Part shown: one piece after another, positions 8,621-17,947 of the stretch
How the letters are laid out: each line of letters opens with the position of its first letter
Numbering within the stretch: position 1 is the stretch's first letter
Source: Rhodoferax sp.
GTDB taxonomy: Bacteria; Pseudomonadota; Gammaproteobacteria; Burkholderiales; Burkholderiaceae_C
Direction: 5' to 3'
NCBI RefSeq assembly: GCF_030697375.1
Contig: NZ_JAUYQD010000018.1
Coordinates: 1 to 64,000 of the forward strand
DNA length: 64,000 nucleotides
The notes under the pieces: model-generated
What the model saw: the letters and a program-made list of their open reading frames with translations, nothing else
The model's database searches: none
Told to the model about the DNA's origin: nothing
Position numbers and translations under genes: made by a program

Positions 8621-9685
8621 ATGCCTCCCATCGATGGCTCAATTCTCCCTACGGCCTCCCAGGATTCAAACACCGCCTCCGCCAGCGCCCGTGTGGTGGC
8701 GCCCTATGCCCACACGCTGTGGGAGGCTGCGCGGGATGAAGGACTCTCGCAGGCCCAGATGGCCGCTGCATTGGGACGCCCGGCCATTGGGGAGTGCGAT
8801 ATTCCGATCAATGCCTATCTGGCCTTGCTACAGGCGGCACGGGCGCATGCGGGACCGCTGTTTGGCTGGCACCTGGGCCAGCAGGTCAAACCCACCACCT
8901 ATGGTGTCAACGGCATTTTGCTGCTGGCTTGCCCCACCCTGGGCGAAGCGCTGCAGCAGGTGCTGCGCTTCGAGTCACTGGTGCATGACCTGGGCCGCTC
9001 CAGCTTCACCGCGCAAGGCGACCAGGTGGTCTACGCTTGGCGCAACGACTGCGCCACCCACCCGATGGCCGGCACGCTGGCGGAGTCGGTTTTCTCCGGC
9101 ATCCACACCTGTGCACAGTGGCTGGTGGGCAAACCCATGGGAGACTTCGAAATCGCGTTCATGCACCACACCGATGCCCACACCGCCGCGCGCATCACTG
9201 AGCGGAGCGGCGCCAGGGTGCAATGGGGCGCCCCCCAGAACCGCGCCATATTTCCGGCCTCGGTTCTGGCCTGGCCGATTCCACAAGCCAACAAAACCCT
9301 GCTGCCGTTGCTGCAGCAACATGCCGACAGCCTGCTGCAAGCGCGCCATCCGCGCGAGTCGGGCATCGTGGCACAGGTGCGCCAATGCATCTCGGCCCGC
9401 CTGGGGCAAGGTGCGGTCAAGCTGGCCGATGTAGCCTGCGACCTGTGCCTGTCCACACGCACCCTGCAGCGCCGCCTGCTGGAAGCCGGGGTGGCCTACC
9501 AAGCCCTGTTGGACGCCACCCGCCATGAACTGGCCCGCCACTACCTGGCCAGCTCGGCAATGCCAGTGGCCGAAGTGGGTTTTCTGCTGGGCTTTCAGGA
9601 CACGCCGGCGTTTCACCATGCATTCAAAAGCTGGGAAGGCACCGGGCCCGGCCAGTACCGCGCCTCCGTCCATGTGCATGGATAG
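8621..9685 (+). CDS. AraC-family transcriptional regulator
   Basis: 354 residues. The N-terminal half has the arabinose-binding-like effector domain found in OruR/ArgR-type regulators (GLSQAQMAAALGRP to the FGWHLGQQVKPTTYG region). The C-terminal half has the double helix-turn-helix of AraC proteins (VACDLCLSTRTLQRRL and VAEVGFLLGFQDTPAFHHAF). The ATG at 8621 is chosen; an upstream in-frame extension of 31 codons has no domain. It precedes the lipase operon on the same strand with 423 bases between, so lipase control is possible but only inferred. Confidence 0.88.
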   Translation: MPPIDGSILPTASQDSNTASASARVVAPYAHTLWEAARDEGLSQAQMAAALGRPAIGECDIPINAYLALLQAARAHAGPLFGWHLGQQVKPTTYGVNGILLLACPTLGEALQQVLRFESLVHDLGRSSFTAQGDQVVYAWRNDCATHPMAGTLAESVFSGIHTCAQWLVGKPMGDFEIAFMHHTDAHTAARITERSGARVQWGAPQNRAIFPASVLAWPIPQANKTLLPLLQQHADSLLQARHPRESGIVAQVRQCISARLGQGAVKLADVACDLCLSTRTLQRRLLEAGVAYQALLDATRHELARHYLASSAMPVAEVGFLLGFQDTPAFHHAFKSWEGTGPGQYRASVHVHG

Positions 9686-10108
9686 GCCCCGGAGTGGCAG
9701 TGGCAGGTCACGCAGAACACACAGATCACGGTAAAACCGGTGAATTACCCCGGTGGGTGACAAGTGGTTACAAATTTCACGCCCAGCCTGCGGGGCTGAG
9801 GGTTTACAGCGTGACGAAATTTTGCTTCAATAATACCACATGTAATAGCACGACCGTGCTATTTTGATAGCCGCCAGTTTTCCGCCATCCGCGGCCAACT
9901 TTCGGCCGTCGCGCGATGGATCACATCCAAAACATCGCGTTCACTGTACTGCTTCACTGTTTTGCACAAGCTTGGTTGAACACCCCCATCACCCGTCGGT
10001 CCAACGGCTGGTGTAGCGAAGGCGTGTGGGCTCGAATATGCGCCTCCACCCAACGCAACAAGCTGTCAAACACACATCATTTGTCTATTCGTTCTAGAAG
10101 GAGGAAAA
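9686..10108. other. 423-base intergenic region upstream of the lipase
   Basis: No convincing gene. It holds a perfect inverted repeat at 9844-9863, a small cagcc/ggctg hairpin near 9784, and an imperfect pair of aaattt-containing arms around 9770 and 9818. The last 15 bases form a very strong ribosome site for the lipase. The region is long enough for regulated promoters. Confidence 0.6.
9844..9863. promoter_or_regulatory. Perfect inverted repeat, possible operator or terminator
   Basis: Nine-base arms aatagcacg and cgtgctatt around two bases, followed by ttttg. It could end the AraC transcript or be a binding site for a dimeric regulator upstream of the lipase; the T-run is short, so neither reading is secure. 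Confidence 0.45.
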
Positions 10109-11191
10109 ATGCGTAAGTCGATCAAGTCCAGTCTGTTCACGGCCGTCCTATCCCTGTTCGTGATGATGTCTTTTGCGGGGCCTGCCCAGGCGTGGGTCAA
10201 CGGCGATACCAAAACGAAATACCCCATCGTATTGGTGCCTGGTGTCATGGGGTTCGATACGCTTTTTGGTTCGGTGGAGTATTTCTACAAAGTGGCGGAT
10301 GGGATACGCAAGTACTCCGGCGGGCAAAAGACCTACAACGTCTCACTCTCCGCATGGATGTCCACGGAAGAACGCGGTGTTGCCCTGAAAAACGAAATCA
10401 CCCGTATTCTGAAAACCCACTATGGGGTGACCGCGCTGACCGCGGCCCATAAGGTCAACATCATCGCGCACAGCCATGGTTCGACAACATCGCGGGTCGC
10501 GGCCAAGCTGATGCAAGACAACATCGCGTCGATCACCACGGTGGCCGGTCCCCACTACGGAACGCCGATGCCTGACTATGCCATCACGCTGCCCAAACCG
10601 GTGCTGATGGCCGCCATTGCTGGCATCAACGTGGCAGGCAGTGTGGTTTCGATCTTCAGCGGGCGTTTGGACTGGCTGTTTCAACAAAATGCCAATGGGG
10701 TGCTCAATGACTTCACCCAAGCGGGCATTCAACAATTCAACGCCAAATATCCCAGCGCCGGTGTACCGGTGGGTGGCAGCTATGGCAACAAAAAATACGG
10801 GGCGGATGCCACGGCCCTGGGCAAGTGGGCTGGAGACGGACAGGGCGCAGAAAAACCGGTGAGCGACCCCAATGCCATTCTCTTTTACTCCTTCACCGGC
10901 AACATCAATAACAACACCTTCACCGCACCAGGCTTTCCGTTCATCACGGACCCTGCAGACTGGGTCTTGTTGGTGATCCGAAAATTCGGCAATTGGTATG
11001 GTTACACCGGAGACGCCGACTCGTTTATTCCAGTCTCCAGTGCCCGCTTTGGCAAGACCATCTCGTCAAGCTACTGGTGGAACCATGTGGACGAGCAGAA
11101 CCAGACGTTGGGACTCTTGGGCTGGGGCGTCGCCGACCCGGTGACCGTGTACCGCGCACATGCCAACCGCTTGATGCTGGCCGGCCGCTAA
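10109..11191 (+). CDS. lipA: Secreted triacylglycerol lipase, family I
   Basis: 360 residues with a signal peptide (cleavage near GPAQAW). It aligns with Pseudomonas/Burkholderia family I lipases: Ser122 in the elbow AHSHGS, Asp304 in DSFIPVSSARFG and His326 in NHVDEQNQTLG, the last also carrying the calcium-ligand Asp328. Two canonical positions differ: the oxyanion segment reads LVPG instead of LVHG, and the elbow begins with Ala and ends with Ser. It should hydrolyse triglycerides outside the cell after type II secretion. The ribosome site AGAAGGAGG is near perfect. The foldase gene follows 76 bases later. Confidence 0.88.
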   Translation: MRKSIKSSLFTAVLSLFVMMSFAGPAQAWVNGDTKTKYPIVLVPGVMGFDTLFGSVEYFYKVADGIRKYSGGQKTYNVSLSAWMSTEERGVALKNEITRILKTHYGVTALTAAHKVNIIAHSHGSTTSRVAAKLMQDNIASITTVAGPHYGTPMPDYAITLPKPVLMAAIAGINVAGSVVSIFSGRLDWLFQQNANGVLNDFTQAGIQQFNAKYPSAGVPVGGSYGNKKYGADATALGKWAGDGQGAEKPVSDPNAILFYSFTGNINNNTFTAPGFPFITDPADWVLLVIRKFGNWYGYTGDADSFIPVSSARFGKTISSSYWWNHVDEQNQTLGLLGWGVADPVTVYRAHANRLMLAGR

Positions 11192-11210
11192 GTACGGCAC
11201 ACGACCCCCT

Positions 11211-11236
11211 CCACGGCGGCCCACAGGCTGCCGTGG
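11211..11236 (+). other. Hairpin between lipase and foldase genes
   Basis: Arms ccacggc and gccgtgg around a 12-base loop, with no T-run after it. It may lower foldase expression relative to lipase or stabilise the lipase mRNA; this is inference. Confidence 0.4.
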
Positions 11237-11267
11237 CTTCAGCACATGAATTCGGAGGACGCAGAGT

Positions 11268-12380
11268 ATGAGAAAGAAGCTGGTATGGGTAGGCGCCTTG
11301 TCTTGCCTGGTGGTCGGTGGTGCGGTCTGGTTTTTAACGGCGGACAGCCACGCGACGCCTGTCCAAAAAACGCCGCAAGGGGCCAACACCCCAGCGAGCG
11401 CCAACGCCATCTGGACGCAACAGCCACTTGCGCCCTCCTCCACCGTTCAACCCCTGCGGTTCACAACATGGGAGGAGTACGAAGTCCGATCGAAATACGG
11501 CAGGCTACCGGGCTCGCTCACCGGCATCAACGTCAATTGGAACATCGCGGCCAACGCGGATGGGAAACTGGTCTTGTCGGCCGACCTGGCGGCACTGTTC
11601 GAGTTTTTCCTCTCCACCCATACCGAAGAGGGGCTCGCAACATCGCTGGGCAGAATTGAAGAGTATCTCAGGGGCCTGTTGCCGGACACCGCCGCCACCG
11701 AGGCGCTGGATATTTTGCAGGCCTATTTGGAGTACAAAAAGGGACTGACCCGGTACGCCACTCCCAAAGATCGGGTTTTCACGGGAGACCCCAAAACAGA
11801 CTTGATCACCACCATTGCGGATGTGAAAAATGCCCTGACTCAGCGCATCCAAGCCCGGCGCGCGTACTTGGGCACCGAGGTTGCCGATGTCCTCTTCAAA
11901 GACGACGAGGCCTACGACCTGTACACCATCCGGCGGCTCGAAATCGATGCCAACGCATCCTTGAGTTCCGTTGACAAAGAAGCGCTGCTCACCCAGGCGG
12001 AACAGCAGCTGCCCACTGCGACGCGCACCCAAATCCAGCAAGAGCGCAAGACTGCGGCCTTGAACCAGCGCATTGAGGCACTGCGGGCGCAAGGGGGCCA
12101 CGAAGAGACCATCCACAACCTGCGCACCGAGTTGTACGGCGCACAGGAGGCCAATCGCCTGGCCGTTGTGGACAGTGAGCAGGCGGCGTGGATGCTGCGC
12201 CTGCAGAAGTTTCGAGAGGCCAAGGACAGTGTTTTGCGCCAAACGGCCCTCACCGCAGAGGCAAAGGCATGGTCGATCAAAGAAATTGAGCGGGCGTCGT
12301 TCAACCCGGAAGAACGCATGGAAGTCGAGATTCTGGAGTCGGTCAGGGCCCAGAACGCCAAGTCCGGCCCGCAAGGCTGA
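11268..12380 (+). CDS. lifO: Lipase secretion chaperone (Lif foldase)
   Basis: 370 residues. An N-terminal TM anchor (about residues 5-23), an Ala/Pro-rich linker, then the Lif domain: SLTGINVNWN, and ALFEFFLSTHTEEG at about 109-122, corresponding to the family signature RxxFDYxLSxxxE with the Arg replaced by Ala and the Tyr by Phe. The remainder is long, charged helices that wrap around the lipase. Anchored to the inner membrane, it folds the partner lipase in the periplasm. Its position directly after the lipase is the standard arrangement. Confidence 0.88.
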   Translation: MRKKLVWVGALSCLVVGGAVWFLTADSHATPVQKTPQGANTPASANAIWTQQPLAPSSTVQPLRFTTWEEYEVRSKYGRLPGSLTGINVNWNIAANADGKLVLSADLAALFEFFLSTHTEEGLATSLGRIEEYLRGLLPDTAATEALDILQAYLEYKKGLTRYATPKDRVFTGDPKTDLITTIADVKNALTQRIQARRAYLGTEVADVLFKDDEAYDLYTIRRLEIDANASLSSVDKEALLTQAEQQLPTATRTQIQQERKTAALNQRIEALRAQGGHEETIHNLRTELYGAQEANRLAVVDSEQAAWMLRLQKFREAKDSVLRQTALTAEAKAWSIKEIERASFNPEERMEVEILESVRAQNAKSGPQG

Positions 12381-12435
12381 GTCACTCCGGTCTCCCGTAT
12401 TTTTCAGCACGTTTTCGGCCTCTGGCCCCTGCCAC

Positions 12436-12468
12436 ACAAGCGCAGACAGCTATAAAAACAATAGCAAC
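12436..12468 (+). repeat. Interspersed repeat, short copy b
   Basis: Only the distal part of the element is present (gcgcagacagctat, A/T-rich, atagcaa), between the foldase and the Tgl-like gene. It matches the end of copy f closely. Confidence 0.6.
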
Positions 12469-12552
12469 CAGAAGAGGGTGAGGCGGAAGTCTTGGGGTGC
12501 GCTACATTGCAGTGGCATGCAGCACTGAAAAAAACGCGAGGAGACACGCAAT

Positions 12553-13710
12553 ATGCAGACCATGAATGGAGCGGGACAAAGTGCCGCGGGTGGGTGGATA
12601 ATTCGGGACGTGGCCTTGGCAACGGCAGCACCCGCCTTGGCATGTGAAAACGTGCTGGAACTGCTGGGCTTGCCGGATCTGGCTTCTTGCGTAGACGCGC
12701 AGCACGGCTCGGACGGTGCTGGAGCGTTTTTTCACATGCGGCTCCATGCGCAGCAAGCGGCACTTTGGGCCCCGGGCTATGACACGCTGTCCTTGAGTGC
12801 TGTCCTGGGGCTGGACCCGGTGAAACACACGGAAGACTTGAACCGCGAGATTGTCATTTCCATGCTGCTCGCACCGATCACTTTCGAGTTCCCCAGCGTG
12901 GAGGAGTTGTTGTCAGCGGTCCGCATCCGCTGCTATACGGTCGTTGCAGCGCGCAAGACCACTTTGGCTTTCCATACCAGCACCGCGGAGCGTCCCGAAG
13001 ACTGCTGGACCTACAACGAAGACCATGGTTTCATTCTTCGCCCGGGTGTGTCGCTGATACGCGCTCTGGTTCGGGCTACGCAGCCCGAAGTGTCAGGTGC
13101 CTTGTATTCATTTTCCTGTTACCGCGCCTCGGAGTACCTCATTGTGCTGGGCATTGCACAGGAGCTGGTCCACTGCAATCCCGCGCTTTTGCTGCAATTG
13201 GAAACCCTCTGGGCCCACCGCCCCATCAAGTCGGGTGAGTTTCATGACGTGTTTCTGCGCGAACAGGGCTCCATGGAAGCCCCTGTTCCGCCCAACTACT
13301 TTGTGCCCGGGGACCGCACCTGGTTTCGCAATCCAGACGAGGCCTCTGCCGATGCCTCGGGCTTCGAAGGCTCCTGGGTCATGTACCTCGGGGGCGGCCT
13401 GTTCAACAACTTCTGGAAAACGGATGCGCCCTACACCCTGACCGACAAATGCCTGGAGATTTACCACTGGCGGCACGGCTTGTACCTGGACAGCGAGGGG
13501 GAGCCGCGTATTGACGAAGGCGTCGTGGCAGTGCGTGTGCAAGCCACCTTGCAAGACCCGCAAGAGTTGGCCCGCGTGCTGCGCATCATGCAGCGCTACC
13601 GGGAGCCCCGCGGCGTCTACACCGACGCGGGTGGCTGTATTGACACCACACGCGAGTTCGCGCGTTGGGTGTGCCCCGGGACCGCCGATCTGGTGCTTCC
13701 TGCACCCTAA
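12553..13710 (+). CDS. Tgl-like protein, distant relative of Bacillus transglutaminase
   Basis: 385 residues. I recognise the plan of Bacillus spore transglutaminase Tgl: a segment APITFEFPSVEELLSAV followed by IRCYTVVAARKT (Tgl PVQFDYHSIAELMFEL then LRMNIVAAAKT), then SFSCYRASEYLIVLGIA (Tgl FECATAIVIIYYLAL, whose Cys is the nucleophile), then VPGDRTWFRNP and GSWVMYLGGG (Tgl LGDCLYFKNP and GENVILLGED). Cys189 would be the nucleophile, but both Tgl acidic active-site positions align with Ser (188 and 274); Glu272 is nearby. The first 95 residues are an extra region of unknown role. No signal peptide is seen. Activity is unproven; the fold assignment is by eye. Confidence 0.65.
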   Translation: MQTMNGAGQSAAGGWIIRDVALATAAPALACENVLELLGLPDLASCVDAQHGSDGAGAFFHMRLHAQQAALWAPGYDTLSLSAVLGLDPVKHTEDLNREIVISMLLAPITFEFPSVEELLSAVRIRCYTVVAARKTTLAFHTSTAERPEDCWTYNEDHGFILRPGVSLIRALVRATQPEVSGALYSFSCYRASEYLIVLGIAQELVHCNPALLLQLETLWAHRPIKSGEFHDVFLREQGSMEAPVPPNYFVPGDRTWFRNPDEASADASGFEGSWVMYLGGGLFNNFWKTDAPYTLTDKCLEIYHWRHGLYLDSEGEPRIDEGVVAVRVQATLQDPQELARVLRIMQRYREPRGVYTDAGGCIDTTREFARWVCPGTADLVLPAP

Positions 13711-13719
13711 GCCGCCTGC

Positions 13720-14778
13720 ATGTCCCGCCGCCAACTCCCCATCGACGCACTCAAGGTCTTTGCATCACAACTGATTGTGCTGCACCACTTTGCAGCCTAC
13801 GGGCCTTTGTCCGATGCCTTGTACGATGCCACACCACGCCTGGGCGCGTGGCTGTACGACTACGCCCGCATGGCGGTGCAGGCCTTTTTGGTACTGGGCG
13901 GTTTTCTTGCCGCCAAAAGCCTGAAGTACCAGCAGCCCCTATCCGCCCCGTCGCTGGTGAAGCTGGTGCTGCGGCGTTATGTACGGCTGGCGCCCGCGCT
14001 GGTGGCCGCCCTGGCACTGACCATGCTGTGCAGTCGCTGGGTACGGCCCTGGCTGGATACGGACTTCGTCCCGGCGGCGCCTAGCTGGGGGCAGTTTTTC
14101 GCCCATGTGCTGTTGCTCCACGGGGTGTTGGGGGTCGATTCCCTGTCTGCCGGTGTCTGGTATGTGGCCATCGACTTCCAGCTTTTTGCCCTATTTGCCA
14201 CCCTTTTATGGATCGGGGGCGCCAGGGGCCAGGCTTTGGTGTGGGGGGGCATGCTGGCATCGCTGTTTGTTTTCAACCGAAACGCCGAACTTGACAATTG
14301 GGCGGTGTACTTTTTTGGTGCTTACGCTTTAGGGGCTGCCGCCTATTGGGCAGGCTCTGTGCAGCACGCGGGCCGGGCTGCGCGCCTGCTGTGGGTGCTG
14401 ATGTTCGCCGGACTTGGCGCCTTGGCCTGGGATTTTCGTGGGCGCATCTTGCTGGCCCTGGGGGTGGCCTTGGTGCTGGGGCTGCTGCGGTGGCGGGAAG
14501 TTCATGCACCTGCGGCACAGCCTGCGCCCGCCCATGCTCCCAAGGGCTGGGAGCGTGGAATCGCCTTTTTAGGGACTGCTTCTTACGCGCTGTTTTTGGT
14601 GCATTTTTCTGTGCTGATGCTGGGCAACGCTTTGTTTGTGCGATGGGGTTTGCACGGTGAATCGGCTGCCGCACAAACCTTATTGGCGTGTTGGCTTGTC
14701 GCCATGGCAGCGGCAGCCCTGTTTGAGCGCTGGGTAGAGCAGCCGCTGGCCCGTCTGAGCAGCCGCTACGGACCCTAA
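13720..14778 (+). CDS. Membrane acyltransferase (acyltransferase-3 family)
   Basis: 352 residues with about ten TM segments. The start RRQLPIDALKVFASQLIVLHHF is the family's first helix, with the conserved His pair used in acyl transfer, and FLVLGGFLAAKS follows as the usual second motif. Such enzymes acylate cell-surface sugars or lipids, as in OafA; the substrate here is unknown. It begins ten bases after the Tgl-like gene, so the two are probably co-transcribed, which hints at a shared envelope role but does not prove it. Confidence 0.85.
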   Translation: MSRRQLPIDALKVFASQLIVLHHFAAYGPLSDALYDATPRLGAWLYDYARMAVQAFLVLGGFLAAKSLKYQQPLSAPSLVKLVLRRYVRLAPALVAALALTMLCSRWVRPWLDTDFVPAAPSWGQFFAHVLLLHGVLGVDSLSAGVWYVAIDFQLFALFATLLWIGGARGQALVWGGMLASLFVFNRNAELDNWAVYFFGAYALGAAAYWAGSVQHAGRAARLLWVLMFAGLGALAWDFRGRILLALGVALVLGLLRWREVHAPAAQPAPAHAPKGWERGIAFLGTASYALFLVHFSVLMLGNALFVRWGLHGESAAAQTLLACWLVAMAAAALFERWVEQPLARLSSRYGP

Positions 14779-14832
14779 AAATACGCCTTGCCAGCCGTTA
14801 CCATTGGAATTTTCACTAATGGAGTTTTCAAC

Positions 14833-15681
14833 ATGAGCATCACCACCGTTGGCATCATTGGCGCGGGCACCATGGGTAACGGCATTGCCCAGGCCTGTGC
14901 GGTTTCGGGCATCCACGTCGTCATGGTCGATATTTCTGACGCCGCCGTGGCCAAGGGTATTGCCGCAGTGGCAGGCAGTCTGGAGCGCCTGCTCAAGAAG
15001 GAAAAAATAAGCGCCGCTGACCGTGACGCCGCCCTGGCCCGCATCCAGGGCAGCACCCGCTACGAAGACCTGCAATCGGCCCAGCTGGTGATTGAAGCGG
15101 CCACCGAAAACTACGACCTCAAAGTCAAGATCCTCAAGCAGATCGATGCCATCGTGGCGCCCGAGGTGATCATCGCCTCCAACACCTCCAGCATCTCCAT
15201 CACCAAGCTGGCCGCCGTGACCAGCCGCCCGGAGAAGTTCATCGGCATGCACTTCTTCAACCCGGTGCCCATGATGGCGCTGGTGGAGATCATCCGCGGC
15301 CTGCAAACCAGCGACGCCACCCACGCCGCCGTGCAGTCCATGGCCCAGGCGCTGGGCAAAACACCCATTACCGTGAAGAACGCGCCCGGTTTTGTGGTCA
15401 ACCGCATTCTGGTGCCCATGATCAACGAGGCCTTCTTTGTGCTGTCCGAAGGCTTGGCCACCCCCGAAGACATTGACGCCGGCATGAAGCTGGGCTGCAA
15501 CCAGCCCATCGGCCCCTTGGCGCTGGCCGACATGGTGGGACTGGACGTGTGCCTGGCGGTGATGGAGGTCTACCTGAGCGAGTTTGGCGACAGCAAATAC
15601 CGCGCCTGCCCGCTGCTCAAGGAAATGGTGGCCGCCGGTCGCCTGGGGCGCAAGACTGGCCGTGGCGTCTACCAGTACTGA
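14833..15681 (+). CDS. hbd: 3-hydroxybutyryl-CoA dehydrogenase
   Basis: 282 residues. An N-terminal Rossmann fold with GIIGAGTMGNGIAQ, the catalytic His in KFIGMHFFNPVPMM, and a C-terminal dimerisation domain (NRILVPMINEAFF, LADMVGLDVCL). It oxidises 3-hydroxybutyryl-CoA with NAD(P) in beta-oxidation, butanoate or polyhydroxybutyrate metabolism. The ATG at 14833 follows GGAG with eight bases between; an in-frame ATG 15 codons earlier has none. It stands alone between unrelated genes. Confidence 0.95.
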   Translation: MSITTVGIIGAGTMGNGIAQACAVSGIHVVMVDISDAAVAKGIAAVAGSLERLLKKEKISAADRDAALARIQGSTRYEDLQSAQLVIEAATENYDLKVKILKQIDAIVAPEVIIASNTSSISITKLAAVTSRPEKFIGMHFFNPVPMMALVEIIRGLQTSDATHAAVQSMAQALGKTPITVKNAPGFVVNRILVPMINEAFFVLSEGLATPEDIDAGMKLGCNQPIGPLALADMVGLDVCLAVMEVYLSEFGDSKYRACPLLKEMVAAGRLGRKTGRGVYQY

Positions 15682-15703
15682 TGGGTCCGCCGCCTGACTG
15701 GGT

Positions 15704-17875
15704 TTGAGCGGCATGGTACCTCCCCAACACCTGGGCTTGGCGTGGTGGCACCAACGCTGTGCCATGCTGGCTTTGTTGTTGGTGTTGCTATTGGGGGGTG
15801 CATTCACCAAGCCTGCCCTGGCGGCCAACACCGCCGCACCACCCGCGGTGGAAGTCGGCCACTTGGGCCAAGCCCCCCTGACGCTCACCCCCTTTGTCCA
15901 GGTACTGGAAGATCCGGGCGGCACGCTCACCCTGGCGGACGTGCAGGCCCCGGCGCTGGCCGAACGTTTTGCCAGCGTGCCCGCCCCCGAGCGGCCTTTG
16001 GGCTTTGGGACCACGTCCTCGGCCTACTGGCTGAAAATCCGCTTGCACAATGGCAGTGATCAGGCACAGGCGTTGATGCTGGAAGTGGCTTATGCCCGCC
16101 TGGCGCATATCGACTTTCACCAACAGACCGAAGGCCAGACGTACCAAAGCACGGCGACCGGAAGCCTGCACCCCTTTGCCCAGCGCCCCTACCCGCACCA
16201 CTTTTTTGTGCTTCCGGTGTCCCTGGCGGCACAGACCGACAAGACGGTCTACCTGCGGGTGCAGACCGCCAACACCATGAATATCCCGGCGCTGCTGTGG
16301 GCTCGCGACGCCTTTCACGCCTACGAACGCACCGACTACGTCACCCAGGCGGGTTACTTTGGCATCGTGCTCGCCATGGCGCTGTTCAACCTACTGCTGT
16401 GGATTGCCCTGCGCGATGTCAATTATTTGCTCTATGTGGGTTTTGTCAGCGCCATGGCCGTCACCATGGCGGCGCTCAACGGCATGGGCTTGGAGTTTGT
16501 CTGGAGCGAATCCCCGCAGTGGACCACATGGATCACCCTGGTCGGGCCCTCGGTCACGCTGGCCGCTCTGCTGTTGTTCACCCGACGCATGCTGGCAACA
16601 CCCCGCTACGTTCCCCGGCTGGATGTGGCGCTCCAGGTTCTGGTCATTGTCAATTGCGTGCTGCCCTTGGGGCTGCTGACGGCTTTTCCACTTTTCATCA
16701 AACCCACCTTTGTGGTCATTGCGGTCGCTGCGATCCTGATTTTGGCGGCGGGATTGCTGTGCGCCTGGCAGCGCCAACGCAGTGCCTACTTTTTTGTAGC
16801 CGCCTTTGCCGTACTGTGCCTGGCCTTGATCATGGGCACGCTCAGGAGCTTCGGTATCGGCCCCAGCATGGTGGTCACCACCAACGGGATTCAACTGGGC
16901 TCGGCCATCGAAATGTTACTGCTAGCCTTCGCACTGGCCGACCGCTTCAACGTGCTGCGCCGGGAAAAAGAAGACGCGCAGGCCCAAGCTCTGGCGGCCC
17001 AGCGCGGCATGCTGGAAACCCTGCAAAGCTCTGAAAAACAACTGGAAGCCCGTGTCAACACCCGCACGGCCGAGTTGTCGGCCACCGTGCTGCGCCTGCG
17101 CCAGACGCAGCACGAACTGGTGCAGTCGGAAAAGCTGGCCTCACTGGGTTCGCTGGTGGCGGGCGTGGCCCATGAACTCAATACCCCGATTGGCAACGCC
17201 TTGCTGACGGCAACGACCTTGCAGGGGCGTATAGCGCAATTGGGCACCACCTTGGCGCGCGGCGAACTGCGCCGTTCCAGCATGGAATCCTTTGTTCAGG
17301 AAAGCGACGAGATGGCCCAACTCGTCAGCCGCTCCGTCCAGCGCGCCGCGCAGTTGATCTCCAGTTTCAAACAGGTGGCCGTGGACCAGACGTCCGAGCA
17401 GCGGCGCAAGTTCGATTTGTTGGTGCTGGTGGAAGACAACATCGCGGCGCTGCGCCCAGGTTATAGGCATGTGCCTTGGACCATTCAGGTCGATATTGCA
17501 CCCGGCATTGGGTGTGACAGTTTTCCGGGCCCCCTGGGACAGGTGTGTACCAATATGGTGCAAAACGCCGCATTGCATGCTTTTCCGGGCGCGGTGGGCG
17601 GCACCCTGCGCATCAGTGCCCAGGCCAGTGAACAGGAAGTAGAGATGCACTTTGCCGACGATGGGGTCGGCATGGATGCGGACACCCTGGCGCGCGTTTT
17701 CGAACCTTTTTTCACCACCCGACTCGGGCAAGGCGGCTCGGGGCTGGGTTTGTCGGTGTCCCTGAATATCGCCAATGGTTTGCTGGGCGGCAGCCTGAGC
17801 GTTCAGTCACACCCAGGACAGGGAAGCTGCTTCACGCTCAAATTTCCACGCATTGCACCCGACATCGCGCGATAA
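15704..17875 (+). CDS. 7TMR-DISM sensor histidine kinase
   Basis: 723 residues. Signal peptide or first TM helix (about 20-38), a periplasmic 7TMR-DISM extracellular beta domain (FGTTSSAYWLKIRLHN), seven TM helices (about 210-400), a coiled coil, HisKA with the phospho-accepting His near 490 in AGVAHELNTPIG, then HATPase with NMVQNAALHAF, DDGVGMD and GGSGLGLSVS. The periplasmic part of this family is thought to bind carbohydrate-like ligands. No response regulator is adjacent, so its partner is unknown. A second ATG three codons in is possible. Confidence 0.88.
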   Translation: MSGMVPPQHLGLAWWHQRCAMLALLLVLLLGGAFTKPALAANTAAPPAVEVGHLGQAPLTLTPFVQVLEDPGGTLTLADVQAPALAERFASVPAPERPLGFGTTSSAYWLKIRLHNGSDQAQALMLEVAYARLAHIDFHQQTEGQTYQSTATGSLHPFAQRPYPHHFFVLPVSLAAQTDKTVYLRVQTANTMNIPALLWARDAFHAYERTDYVTQAGYFGIVLAMALFNLLLWIALRDVNYLLYVGFVSAMAVTMAALNGMGLEFVWSESPQWTTWITLVGPSVTLAALLLFTRRMLATPRYVPRLDVALQVLVIVNCVLPLGLLTAFPLFIKPTFVVIAVAAILILAAGLLCAWQRQRSAYFFVAAFAVLCLALIMGTLRSFGIGPSMVVTTNGIQLGSAIEMLLLAFALADRFNVLRREKEDAQAQALAAQRGMLETLQSSEKQLEARVNTRTAELSATVLRLRQTQHELVQSEKLASLGSLVAGVAHELNTPIGNALLTATTLQGRIAQLGTTLARGELRRSSMESFVQESDEMAQLVSRSVQRAAQLISSFKQVAVDQTSEQRRKFDLLVLVEDNIAALRPGYRHVPWTIQVDIAPGIGCDSFPGPLGQVCTNMVQNAALHAFPGAVGGTLRISAQASEQEVEMHFADDGVGMDADTLARVFEPFFTTRLGQGGSGLGLSVSLNIANGLLGGSLSVQSHPGQGSCFTLKFPRIAPDIAR

Positions 17876-17947
17876 ATCCGGGTAAAAATAAATTTGCAGT
17901 AGCATGCTTTTTCCTCCACCTTTCAATTCAATTTCCAAGGAGATACC

